A stretch of 64,000 nt of DNA, taken from Selaginella moellendorffii (Eukaryota > Streptophyta > Lycopodiopsida > Selaginellales > Selaginellaceae). A model generated the notes under the pieces. That model searched no databases. It was not told where the DNA came from and saw only the letters and a program-made list of their open reading frames with translations. The stretch lies in the NCBI RefSeq assembly GCF_000143415.4, contig NW_003314301.1, positions 1,300,314 through 1,364,313 of the forward strand. Reading direction: 5' to 3'. Below are positions 55,756 to 64,000 of the stretch, piece by piece; position 1 is the stretch's first letter; every line of letters starts with the position of its first letter. The position numbers and the translations under genes are program-made.

Positions 55756-55998
55756 CGCGGCGCAAGACGATCGAAATATTTCGCCCTCTCTCTTTTCCAG
55801 GGTTTCTTGGAAGATGCCCGGGGATATTCCGAGCGCGTGAGATGGGACGATCGTACGGATGTGGAAGAACTGCAAACAACGGCTATGATTGCTAGATACT
55901 TTAAATTCGTAAAGTGTGAGAATATTCATTTTTTATGCCGAGTATATTGGTTAGTTTTAAATTTTCATATAACTCATATAACTCAATTATATATTTAA

Positions 55999-56976
55999 TT
56001 ACCTATTAAACTGTACATCCAGAGGTGTTGAGAAAGGATTACAGATTCTATCAGCCCAACACCTTGTATCTAAATCATATGACAATAGGTACGTTTCATT
56101 TACATGACTACAATATCCATAAAAATTCAAGTAGTTATCTGCTTGACCACCAAAGCTGATATGCAATCCTTGCAAACCTTGAACCACATTCATACTCACC
56201 ACAGCAATCTCACTGCCTGTCTTTGCACAAACCTCCTTAACTACAAACATACACTTGTCTTTCAGCCACACCATGTAGAGCTTCTCCCTCCAGCTAGCCA
56301 AGCAGATGAACTTACCCTCCGTGACAGGACGGAGATCCTTGATTGTGATCGTGTTGCTCGCCACATCAAACTCAACAATCTGACGATGGGAGGCATCTAT
56401 ACAGGCCAATTTGTTTTGTATGAGCACCAGATCACTCCGTGAAGAGGTTTCAATCGTGATGGATTTACACCATTCTGCCTGGCCGCAAGTGAAGGTGTGG
56501 ATGTTGCCACTCCAGAACCACACCACAACCTTGAACTCCTCGGCAGTGGCCAAGAGGATCACCCTGGTGATCCTCGAAAAGTCCAAGAAAGGGATCTCTT
56601 CCCACCTGTTGGCAAAAGGATTCCCAACGTAGAGTTTTCTGGCCTTTGTAGAGCGAGCGAGAACGAGGCGCTTGTCTTGGGAGACAACACACAGCGAGTC
56701 GGGAACGTTGTCACTGCGAGGTTTCCAGTGCATCACCTTGCCACTGCTGTCCCGGATATAATTGGTTTCCGTGTAGCGTAACCTAGCACTGTCCTTGTAG
56801 GAGCTCCGGAAGCTGGGCTCGTCCACGGCTGCTTTCCACGCGCGGCACACGCATCTGGAGGTGAGAACACCCGAGAATGGAAGCTTGCACAGGATTTGTC
56901 CCACAAGCTCGGGCATCAACGCCGATATTCCTGTGCCATTCTTCGTTGACGCCATAACCCTAGGCCAACTTCCCAA
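55999..56976 (-). CDS. F-box protein
   Basis: Single-exon, 325 residues. F-box proteins recruit substrates to SCF ubiquitin ligases. The F-box lies at about residues 18-58: ALMPELVGQILCKLP, VLTSRCVCRAWKAAV. The rest is a beta-rich F-box-associated region (LYVGNPFANRWEEIPFLD, VVWFWSGNIHTF). Met8 is an alternative start. A telo-box AACCCTAGG sits at 56,956-56,964, overlapping the first codons. It differs from the protein at 15,680-16,816, which has the C-terminal type of region but no F-box. Confidence 0.85.
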   Translation of the reverse strand: MGSWPRVMASTKNGTGISALMPELVGQILCKLPFSGVLTSRCVCRAWKAAVDEPSFRSSYKDSARLRYTETNYIRDSSGKVMHWKPRSDNVPDSLCVVSQDKRLVLARSTKARKLYVGNPFANRWEEIPFLDFSRITRVILLATAEEFKVVVWFWSGNIHTFTCGQAEWCKSITIETSSRSDLVLIQNKLACIDASHRQIVEFDVASNTITIKDLRPVTEGKFICLASWREKLYMVWLKDKCMFVVKEVCAKTGSEIAVVSMNVVQGLQGLHISFGGQADNYLNFYGYCSHVNETYLLSYDLDTRCWADRICNPFSTPLDVQFNR

Positions 56977-57358
56977 CCCTTTTCAACTTTAAATACCTGA
57001 GGCATAAAACATTCTCGAAATATTCTCATGGCTACTTTATCTATTTAAAGTTTGAGAATAGGTTTGAGGGTGTTTCACCCTAGATGCCTTTAATCATTGA
57101 TAGAAGAAGAAATGCAATGAAAATCAAAAGAAAGAATAGGTTTAAACATAACAATTATTGATATACGAATATTCACTTCGGGGCAGTTAACGGCTTCTAA
57201 TTAAGCTGAGAATATTCGCCATTTTTATATTTTTAGGGCTCTTCCGCATTTTTGTAGCTTTGAGTGGATTAGATCACTAGGCAGCGATGGATCTGATCGA
57301 TCTGGGATCCAGCATTTCTCCTCTGCTGTGCTGCTAGGGCGTACAAGAGAAGAGGTCG
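56977..57358. other. Divergent promoter, F-box (-) and cyclophilin (+)
   Basis: Head-to-head spacer of 382 bp, AT-rich in the middle, GC-rich near the cyclophilin start. No distinct motif besides the short upstream leader was recognised. Confidence 0.45.
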
Positions 57359-58077
57359 ATGGGATGCGTCCTGGGCGCGGCGCGGGATAATCCCAAGTGC
57401 TACCTGGATATCTCGGCAGCTGGGGAATCGCTGGGGCGCCTGGTGATCGAGCTGCGCAAGGATGTGGTTCCAAGAACAGCGGAGAATTTCCGGGGCCTGT
57501 GCACGGGTGAGTATGGCGCGTGCTACAGGGGGAGCAGCATTCACAGGATTGTGCCAGGCTACGTTGCGCAGGCAAGAGATCTAGATCTGTGTGCGAGCTT
57601 GCGCTGAGATTTCTATTCTTCTTCCCAGGGGGGAGATTGTGGCAAATCGATCTATGGGAAGAGATTCGAGGACGAGAATTTCAAGCTCTTGCATACTTCC
57701 AAAGGGACGCTTTCCATGGCAAACAATGGCCCTCACACCAATGGTATAGTCCCAAATTCTCCTTGTTCTTTCCAAAATCTCTTGGATTCATCTCTTCTTT
57801 GATCCATTCTCTCGGTCTCAGGGACACAATTTTTCATCTCTTTGGGTAAATGCAAGCAACTAGATGGAAAGCACGTCGTGTTTGGCAAAGTCATCCAAGG
57901 TATAGTGCTCGTACTTTTGTACTTTTCTTTTTTATCTTCTACTACCACAGTGTAAAGTTCTCGCTACGTTGATTTTCAGGCATTGAGCTTTTGGACTCGC
58001 TGGGCAACTTGGGGAGTAGCGAAGGAAGAACGATCAAAGAAGTAAAGATCCATGACTGTGGCGAGCTAGTTCAGTAA
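57359..58077 (+). CDS. Cyclophilin-type peptidyl-prolyl cis-trans isomerase
   Basis: Cyclophilins isomerise prolyl bonds. Four exons: 57359-57571, 57629-57743, 57822-57899, 57980-58077; phases agree; 167 residues, a single-domain size. Conserved parts: [62 protein letters not shown] and [10 protein letters not shown]. The family's active-site pattern F-H-R-[IV] reads I-H-R-I, the catalytic Arg being kept. The tryptophan that supports cyclosporin binding in CypA reads Leu in the LDGKHVVFG region. Intron 1 has a GC donor (CAG|GCAAGA). The start [18 protein letters not shown] fits. A cytosolic form is likely, since no targeting signal is visible. Confidence 0.93.
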
Positions 58078-58457
58078 ATACTGTGAAAAAGAAAAACTAT
58101 TTTCCTTTTCATACCTGTGAAAATAGGATATTGCGCAACAATATACAGCAAAGAGCCATGGAGTTGCTTCAAAGCTTAAATATATCTCAGATATATCTTG
58201 AGAGAAAGATCAAAATACAATATTGATGGAATAAGAAAGAACGCATAAAATTTATAACCCACTTTACAAATATCATGAAGACCCATTCGTCTTCGTATTT
58301 GATGCATCTCACAAGGAACAGAAGGGTATATTCGATGGATAACCGTGTCGCAAAACCCTAAATTCTCTTCTTAGGGTTCTTTACATTTCTCTTCCTCTCA
58401 AACGCTACGATCGCGACGACGCGGCAACGATGAGCCTCGATCTGGCACGCCTGGATC
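58078..58457. promoter_or_regulatory. PPR gene upstream region with inverted telo-boxes
   Basis: AAACCCTAA at 58,353-58,361 and TTAGGGTT at 58,371-58,378 lie in opposite orientation about 10 bp apart, 80-105 bp before the PPR ATG. The rest, after the cyclophilin 3' UTR, is AT-rich. Confidence 0.55.
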
Positions 58458-61151
58458 ATGGCGAGCGCTCGGATGGGCAGCTTGCTGGCTGCATTGAAGC
58501 AATGCGGCAGCTCGAGAGATCTGGCAAGAGGAAAGCTTGTCCATGCCGCGGCGATCGAGCGCGGCGATGTCTCGAGCATCCGGGTATGGAATTCTCTGAT
58601 TAGCATGTATGGAAAATGCGGCAGCCTCACGGATGCGCGCCTTGTGTTTCACAGGATGCCCGGCCACAGCGTCGTGTCGTGGAACGCATTGCTGCTGGGA
58701 TTCGCCGAGAGCGGCGAAGGCGGCATCGTTCTCGAGCTCTTCTCGGCGATGCAAGCCCAGGGCTGCGCCGCCGATCGATTGACGTACGTTGCGCTACTCA
58801 AGGCTTCTGGAAATCTCGCAGAGAAAGCGAATGACAGTTCTTTCCTCGTGAAGCTCGGGGCTTTGGAGAAAGCAATGGCGATCCATTCCATGGCTCTCAA
58901 CGAGGACCCTGTCGTCCATAGCTTCGTCCAAAATGGTTTGGTAGAAACTTATGCCAAGTGTGGGAGCTTGACCGATGCTCGAATGGTTTTCGACAGGATG
59001 GAGCTCCACACGGTCGTCTCTTGGACGTCTTTGATTCTCGGGTACGCTGAGAATCGCGAGGAAAGACTGGCCCTGGAGATTTTCTCTCGAATGGAAGCGG
59101 ATGGAGGCTGTGTACCAGATTCTCGGACTTTTGTTGCTGCTGTCAAGGCATGCACGGGACTGGCTGCTCGAGACGAATGGAGAAAAGCTGACGGCAAGGT
59201 GGTGAAAGCTCTGGCATTAGAGAAAGGACTAGCAATCCATGCTCAGGCTGCACAGCGAAGGCACGACTCGGACATTTTTCTGGCAAGCTCGCTGGTAAAC
59301 ATGTACTGCAAGTGTGGGGGTCTCGATCACGCGAGCAGAGTCTTCAGTGGTATGCCGGTTCATAACATTGTGACTGTAAACGCTTTGATGCTTGGCTATG
59401 CAGAGAATGGAGAAGGAGGCAGAGCTTTCGAGATCTTTATGGACATTAAGGAACGGTGCACTGGACAGGACTATCTAACTTTCCTGGCGGCAATCAAGGC
59501 CTGTGCAAGCCTTGCGACGAGAGAAGTCGGAACTCACGTCGATGGGAAGCTCTTGAAAGTGGATTCGCTGGAAAAGGGTATGTTTGTTCACGTTGAAGCT
59601 GCAAAATGTGGCTGTGACACGAACTCTTTTGTCAGGAATTCCATGCTGGATATGTACACGAAGTGCGGGAGCCTGGTGGATGCTCGCAGGCTGTTCGAGA
59701 GGACTTTTATCCGCGATGATGTTGTGTTGTGGAACACCTTGATTCTTGGGTACGTTGAGAGTGGAGAAGCGCAAATCGCTTTGACATTGTTTGATCGGAT
59801 GACTTCAGAAGGCTGCTCGCCAGATGCTAGAACGTTCATGGTTGCTTTCAAGGCATGCACTTGTCTCTCGGAGAAAGAAGAAGGCAAGCGAGTTTGCGGC
59901 AAGACCGTCAAGCTTGAGACCATGAGAAAGGCTATGGAAATTCACTCTCAAGCGGCGAAGTGTGGCTATGACTCGGACCTTTTCGTGGCAACTACGATGA
60001 TCGACATGTACGCCAAATCTGGGAGCTTGACAGATGCTGAGAAGGTTTTCCAGGAGATGAAGAACCGTGACGTTGTCGCCTGGACTACGATGGTTCTTGC
60101 CTATGCCGAACAAGATGCAAGTAAGCACTTGGCTTTAGAGTTGCTCGACCGCATGCAACGCGAAGGCTGTGCCCCGATCTCTCTTACGTACGTTGCTGCT
60201 TTGAAGGCCTGCGCGAGCCTGGCGATGGAAGAGGAGGGCGAGAAAATTAATGGAAAGGTCGTGAAGGTGCTCTCGTTGGAGCGAGGAGCTGCCATTCACT
60301 CAAAAGCCGAGGAACAAGGATTTGATTTGGACCTCCTTGTGATGAACGCGGCGGTGGACATGTACTCCAAGTGTGGTAACATGGTGGACGCTGGAAGAAC
60401 TTTCGACCGCATGGTTCTTCGCACCGTGACTTCCTGGAACACCTTGATGATGGGGTATGTGGAAAACGGTGAAGCATCGATGGCTCTAAGCTTGTTCTCT
60501 CGTATGCAGCGTGAGGGCCCGGCTCCAAATCCTGGAACTTTTGTGGCTGCTCTCAAGGCGTCTGCGAATCTGTCAGCGCTGCAAAGTGGACGGCAAGTTC
60601 ACATAGAAATCTGCCGCTACGGTCACGAGTTCCATGAGATCGTCGCAAATTCTCTGGTGGATGCTTACGGCAAGTGTGGAAGCATGACTCGAGCTCACCA
60701 GGTATTTGATTCCATTCCTAAACCGGATTTAGTGAGCTGGAACACGCTGCTAGCAGGTTACAGCCGCGAGGGGAACACCGAGCTCGTGTTCTCCCAGTTC
60801 CACAAATTGGAAGACGAAGGCCGCCTCAAACCAAACGTGGTGACTTTCGTTTCCCTCCTCGCGGCTTGCAGCCACGCCGGGCTGGTCGATCGAGGCAAGA
60901 GGCTTTTCCAGGCAATGGTGTCCAGGTATGAGATCGATCCAGTGTTGGAGCACTACCACTGTCTGGTCGATTCTCTGGGCCGTGGGAATCAGCTGGAAGA
61001 AGCGATGAAGATCGTGGAGACGATGCCTTTCTCGCCGAATGATGTCACCTGGAGGACGGTGCTGGGTGCGTCGAGGAAGTGGAGCAACGATCGAGTGGCA
61101 AAACAAGCATTTGATTCGCTGGTGGGCTCGATAGGTTCATTGGGACAATGA
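58458..61151 (+). CDS. PLS-class PPR protein without DYW domain
   Basis: Intronless, 897 residues. Helical repeats run nearly the whole length, with recurring FVQNGLVETYAKCGSLTDA and HTVVSWTSLILGYAENRE patterns, roughly two dozen motifs. The C-terminus has an E-motif start (EHYHCLVDSLGRGNQLEEAM, TWRTVLGASRKW) and stops with SLVGSIGSLGQ; there is no HSE or CxxCH. It probably binds organellar RNA. If it takes part in editing it would need a separate DYW protein. It is of the same general design as the PPR at 4684-7281, including an expanded inter-repeat segment with K-A-leading loops. The start MASARMGSLLAALKQCG is the first Met of the frame. Confidence 0.93.
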   Translation: MASARMGSLLAALKQCGSSRDLARGKLVHAAAIERGDVSSIRVWNSLISMYGKCGSLTDARLVFHRMPGHSVVSWNALLLGFAESGEGGIVLELFSAMQAQGCAADRLTYVALLKASGNLAEKANDSSFLVKLGALEKAMAIHSMALNEDPVVHSFVQNGLVETYAKCGSLTDARMVFDRMELHTVVSWTSLILGYAENREERLALEIFSRMEADGGCVPDSRTFVAAVKACTGLAARDEWRKADGKVVKALALEKGLAIHAQAAQRRHDSDIFLASSLVNMYCKCGGLDHASRVFSGMPVHNIVTVNALMLGYAENGEGGRAFEIFMDIKERCTGQDYLTFLAAIKACASLATREVGTHVDGKLLKVDSLEKGMFVHVEAAKCGCDTNSFVRNSMLDMYTKCGSLVDARRLFERTFIRDDVVLWNTLILGYVESGEAQIALTLFDRMTSEGCSPDARTFMVAFKACTCLSEKEEGKRVCGKTVKLETMRKAMEIHSQAAKCGYDSDLFVATTMIDMYAKSGSLTDAEKVFQEMKNRDVVAWTTMVLAYAEQDASKHLALELLDRMQREGCAPISLTYVAALKACASLAMEEEGEKINGKVVKVLSLERGAAIHSKAEEQGFDLDLLVMNAAVDMYSKCGNMVDAGRTFDRMVLRTVTSWNTLMMGYVENGEASMALSLFSRMQREGPAPNPGTFVAALKASANLSALQSGRQVHIEICRYGHEFHEIVANSLVDAYGKCGSMTRAHQVFDSIPKPDLVSWNTLLAGYSREGNTELVFSQFHKLEDEGRLKPNVVTFVSLLAACSHAGLVDRGKRLFQAMVSRYEIDPVLEHYHCLVDSLGRGNQLEEAMKIVETMPFSPNDVTWRTVLGASRKWSNDRVAKQAFDSLVGSIGSLGQ

Positions 61152-61385
61152 AGAACAAAACGTAATCTCCTATGCATCACTGTTCTTGGCGCCATTTAGA
61201 TTCAAAATATTCTTTCGCAAAGATTCGCCTATGTAAAAGCGGCAGAGGGATATCCATTGCGTGTTTATTCTATCGAGGTCATGGATTTCGCCTTGTTCTC
61301 CACTTGTCCTAGCTTCCACTGCTCTAGATTCATCGCAGACGATAAATTTCTTTCAAGTGATCAACACTTCTTTGCCCCATAAGAA

Positions 61386-62701
61386 ATGTTTGCGATCAAA
61401 CTCCTTTTAGCACTCTCATTGTTACTCGTTGCGATTCTCACGTTTTTTCTTGCAATTTCTCGAGTGGATCCACTCCCTGCTGCCTGGAATCCAGCTCCAG
61501 AGCGCCAGGGGATCTACGCTGCAAATGCCGCGCTCCAGCGGGTCGAGAAGATTGGGGTTGGGTTTTTCTCCGGAGCCGAGGATCTGGCTGTGGATCAAGA
61601 GGGCCGGATTTACTCCGGTGGGAAGGACGGATGGATCAAGCGATATTTCCCCGCGACTGGCAGGATCGAGAACTGGATCTACGTGGGAGGGCATCCTCTG
61701 GGCATGGCGATTGGGAAATATGGGGAGCTCATTGCCGTGGAGCCGGTCATGGTGAGAGAATCTCTTAGAGATTTTTTCCTTCGCTCTAATCTATTCCTTC
61801 CATCGCAGGGGCTCTTGAATGTGACCGATGCTGGAGTGGAGATTCTCTCAAACGAGGCCGATGGATTGAAATACAAGTAAGAACTGTGGAGATTTTTTCT
61901 ATTTGAGTGTGGGAACTTTGGATCTCTTGCTCTAGAATTGCCGATGAATTGGTCGTAGCTCGAGACAACACGATCTACTTCACGGATGCCAGTACCAAAT
62001 TCGATGTCGCTGATTGCCGGCTAGATATTTTGGAATCGCGACCCAATGGCCGGATCCTAAAATTTGATCCATCCTCAAGAACAACATCGGTGTTGCTCAA
62101 GGATTTGTATTTCCCAAATGGAGTAGCGCTGTCACGCGACGAGAATTACCTGGTTTTCTGCGAGACCTCCAAGTAAGTTTCCTTTTGCTTTTCTCTTGTT
62201 TCTCAGCTGTGTTTAATTACAGAGCCAGGTGTAGAAAATACTGGCTCCGAGGAGAAAAGATGGGAAGCATCGAGAATTTTCTGGACAATTTGCCAGCGTT
62301 TCCAGACAACATCCATATCAACGCTGGTGGGAATTTTTGGATCGCCCTCGTATCGGTTAGAAGATTCTTTCTTCTTCCACTTTGGTTCCAAAGTTTAATT
62401 TTTTGTACAGGATCGTCTATGGCACATTGAGCTCATCTCAAACTCGCCGCTACTAAAGAAGCTCGTCTCTCATCTGGTGCCTTTTCTCCCGGATGAATCG
62501 CTACAATCAGCTAAAGTTTTGGCTGTGGATCCAGATGGAAGGCCTCTTGAATTTTACGAGGATCCGACCGGAAAAGAAATGGCGTTTGTGACATCTGCTC
62601 TCCAAGTTGGAGATCACCTCTACCTGGGAAACTTAGCAAAGAGCTACATTGGAAGGATCAAGTTGTCCTCGAGAGAGAAAGGGACAAGATTCTCAATTTA
62701 G
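61386..62701 (+). CDS. Strictosidine-synthase-like protein (SSL / APMAP type)
   Basis: Six-bladed beta-propeller family related to strictosidine synthase and adipocyte plasma-membrane-associated protein; plant SSLs mostly lack true strictosidine synthase activity. Five exons: 61386-61751, 61809-61876, 61936-62172, 62223-62355, 62411-62701; phases agree; 364 residues, the usual size. The N-terminal hydrophobic segment (residues 4-24, IKLLLALSLLLVAILTFFL) is a signal anchor. Family blocks: GPEDLAVD-like AEDLAVDQEGRIYSGG, GHPLGMAIG, YFTDASTKF, RPNGRILKFDP, FPNGVALSRDENYLVFCET, and LPAFPDNIHINAGGNFWIAL. The precise reaction cannot be stated. No PPR-like or operon link to neighbours. Confidence 0.92.
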
Positions 62702-63368
62702 CAGAATAGTTTTAAGCTGGAAAACAAGAACATGAGGCAAAGAGCTTGAACTGAAACTACATAAAAATGATCGCAAGATTTCAAGCTTGTAAAATTACTA
62801 GATCTCAAGCTTGCAAAATTAATGTCATCTCTAAATTTTTAAATATTAGAAAACATTATTTTATAAATGGAAAGAGAATCTATCTTGATGGTAGAGCCAT
62901 TTTCGTGCTATAAAATGCTAAGTGTAATAAATTTTGAAAATTAGTATGTAGTTGATATATGTCCTCATTGAGGTGTGATTGAAGCCCTTTATGCAAGCAC
63001 ATCCATGCTATGAAAGAAATTCAACTCCAAAGAAGAAAAGACAAAAAGCCCAATCTATACAGTGAGAATACGCTTCAAAAGAATAAATGTTTCAGCATCA
63101 AGGAAGTCATATATGATTTTGATCTTCTCTTCGGTAGGATGTTCATCTATAAATAAGAAATTTTAAAATCAAAACTACTTTACTTACTTGAGTTTGGATG
63201 TGAAAACTTGTTATTCCAATGTTCTTGAACAAGCTTGACCGGTAAATTGATATACTCCACCAAAGACTCTTGTGCTATTCTCTCAGCTGAATTTCGTCCA
63301 TATTGAATAACAAGTTTAGATTTGCATCTTGCAATCAAGTGTTTATGGTTTTCACCATTTCCTTGATT
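62702..63368. other. AT-rich intergenic DNA
   Basis: Downstream of the strictosidine-synthase-like gene. No gene-like frame or defined element ends seen. Confidence 0.5.
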
Positions 63369-63471
63369 CTCTTCCTCTCAAGGATATATGGCAACGATGA
63401 GCGTCAATCTGGCACGCCTGGATCATGGTGAGCGCTCGGATCGGCATCTTACTGCATTGAAGCAATGCGGC
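63369..63471 (+). pseudogene. Broken duplicate of the PPR gene start (58,388-58,506)
   Basis: CTCTTCCTCTCAA, GCAACGATGAGCGTCAATC and GGCACGCCTGGATCATGGTGAG follow the order of the leader and first codons of the PPR gene at 58,458. It lacks about 20 bp of leader, has small deletions that shift the frame, and ends after GAAGCAATGCGGC. Only about 100 bp were copied. It is non-functional. Confidence 0.8.
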
Positions 63472-63874
63472 CTTTCCCGCTCATCTTTAGACGATGGTAT
63501 CGGTAGCCAAAGCACATGCCTATTGAGTTCTAAACCATGACTCCTTTTAAGAGCAAATCCAAGGCCTTACAAAAATATTGTACCTGGTTTTCATTTTTGC
63601 CCATGGAGCCTGGGCCCTGTAGTTAGGCCGTCCTCTGCCAGTGGCTCGAAAGTGCATTGATATAATTGTAATATAATTTGTTATCATGCAATTTATTTTA
63701 GGTGAGTTTTATATAATTTATCATGGAATAAAATGTTCTGTTGCTCATCGTGCGATCTCACGTGCGTGGCTTTTAGTATGAAGCGAAGAGTTTTGGGCAT
63801 GCAGTGCACGGAGTTGCTCTAAACAGATCTCTTGTTAATAGGACTTCGAAAAACTAGCCACCTCCTAGATTGAA
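63472..63874. other. Intergenic DNA
   Basis: No recognisable gene. AT-rich near 63,655-63,730. Confidence 0.45.
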
Positions 63875-63988
63875 ATGGCTGACACTTGGTGGGAAGCAGA
63901 ATGGTGGCTTCAATTTCTACTTCTCATTCTCGTCACTGTTTTATCTCTTCATGCTGCTTCTGAATCGCCGGTATCTGCTTCCAAATGA
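63875..63988 (+). CDS. Short ORF with signal-peptide-like segment, possible first exon
   Basis: 37 codons: a tryptophan-rich start (MADTWWEAEWW), a hydrophobic stretch of about 17 residues (LQFLLLILVTVLSLHAA) and a Ser-rich end with a TGA. It could be the signal-peptide exon of a secreted or membrane protein continuing past the window, with splicing before the TGA, or a chance frame. No family is recognised. Confidence 0.3.
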   Translation: MADTWWEAEWWLQFLLLILVTVLSLHAASESPVSASK

Positions 63989-64000
63989 CAGCTACTCGAT

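Overview
The window looks like nuclear DNA of a vascular plant with very short spliceosomal introns. My best guess is the lycophyte Selaginella, probably S. moellendorffii. This is inferred from gene style only: introns of mostly 45-80 nt, intronless PPR genes, plant-specific families (villin, SYP3 syntaxin, group-E bZIP, TRF-like telomere binder, ORP3, F-box) and telo-box motifs at gene starts. I ran no database search. Exon structures were worked out by hand from GT-AG (twice GC-AG) borders, reading-frame continuity and recalled family sequence.

Left gene-dense flank (1-16.8 kb): villin (minus, cut by the window edge), Qa-SNARE SYP3 (minus), an intronless PPR protein with a degenerate DYW domain (plus), a bZIP factor (minus), a tafazzin-like acyltransferase (plus), NAC-beta/BTF3 (plus), FIS1 (plus), and an F-box-associated-type protein without a recognisable F-box (minus). 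Right flank (51.4-62.7 kb): TRF-like telomeric-repeat binder (plus), ORP3-type oxysterol-binding-related protein (minus), F-box protein (minus), cyclophilin (plus), a second intronless PPR protein (plus) and a strictosidine-synthase-like protein (plus), then a broken copy of the PPR gene start. These are unrelated housekeeping genes, with no operon-like logic.

Middle (about 17-50 kb): an AT-rich nest of retroelements. A decayed minus-strand Ty3/gypsy element (17.6-28.4 kb) carries a nested ~0.6 kb TRIM and was later split by a plus-strand chromodomain Ty3/gypsy element (from 19,951). That element's right end runs into a 100-N gap, after which the left flank and one complete LTR are repeated and followed by the right flank and target-site duplicate. 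A second minus-strand Ty3/gypsy copy spans 38,090-43,116. A 6.7 kb LARD-like element with 1.1 kb LTRs and no coding capacity spans 43,220-49,947. A 1.3 kb GC-rich palindromic tandem array lies at 31.3-32.6 kb.

Most unusual observations: two precise intron-like interruptions in the chromovirus integrase region; a chimeric single LTR that looks like a recombination product or an assembly collapse; an LTR core shared by otherwise different elements; tandem G-box/ABRE motifs in the LARD LTR; the palindromic array; and two family proteins lacking diagnostic residues (a DYW domain and a bZIP basic region).
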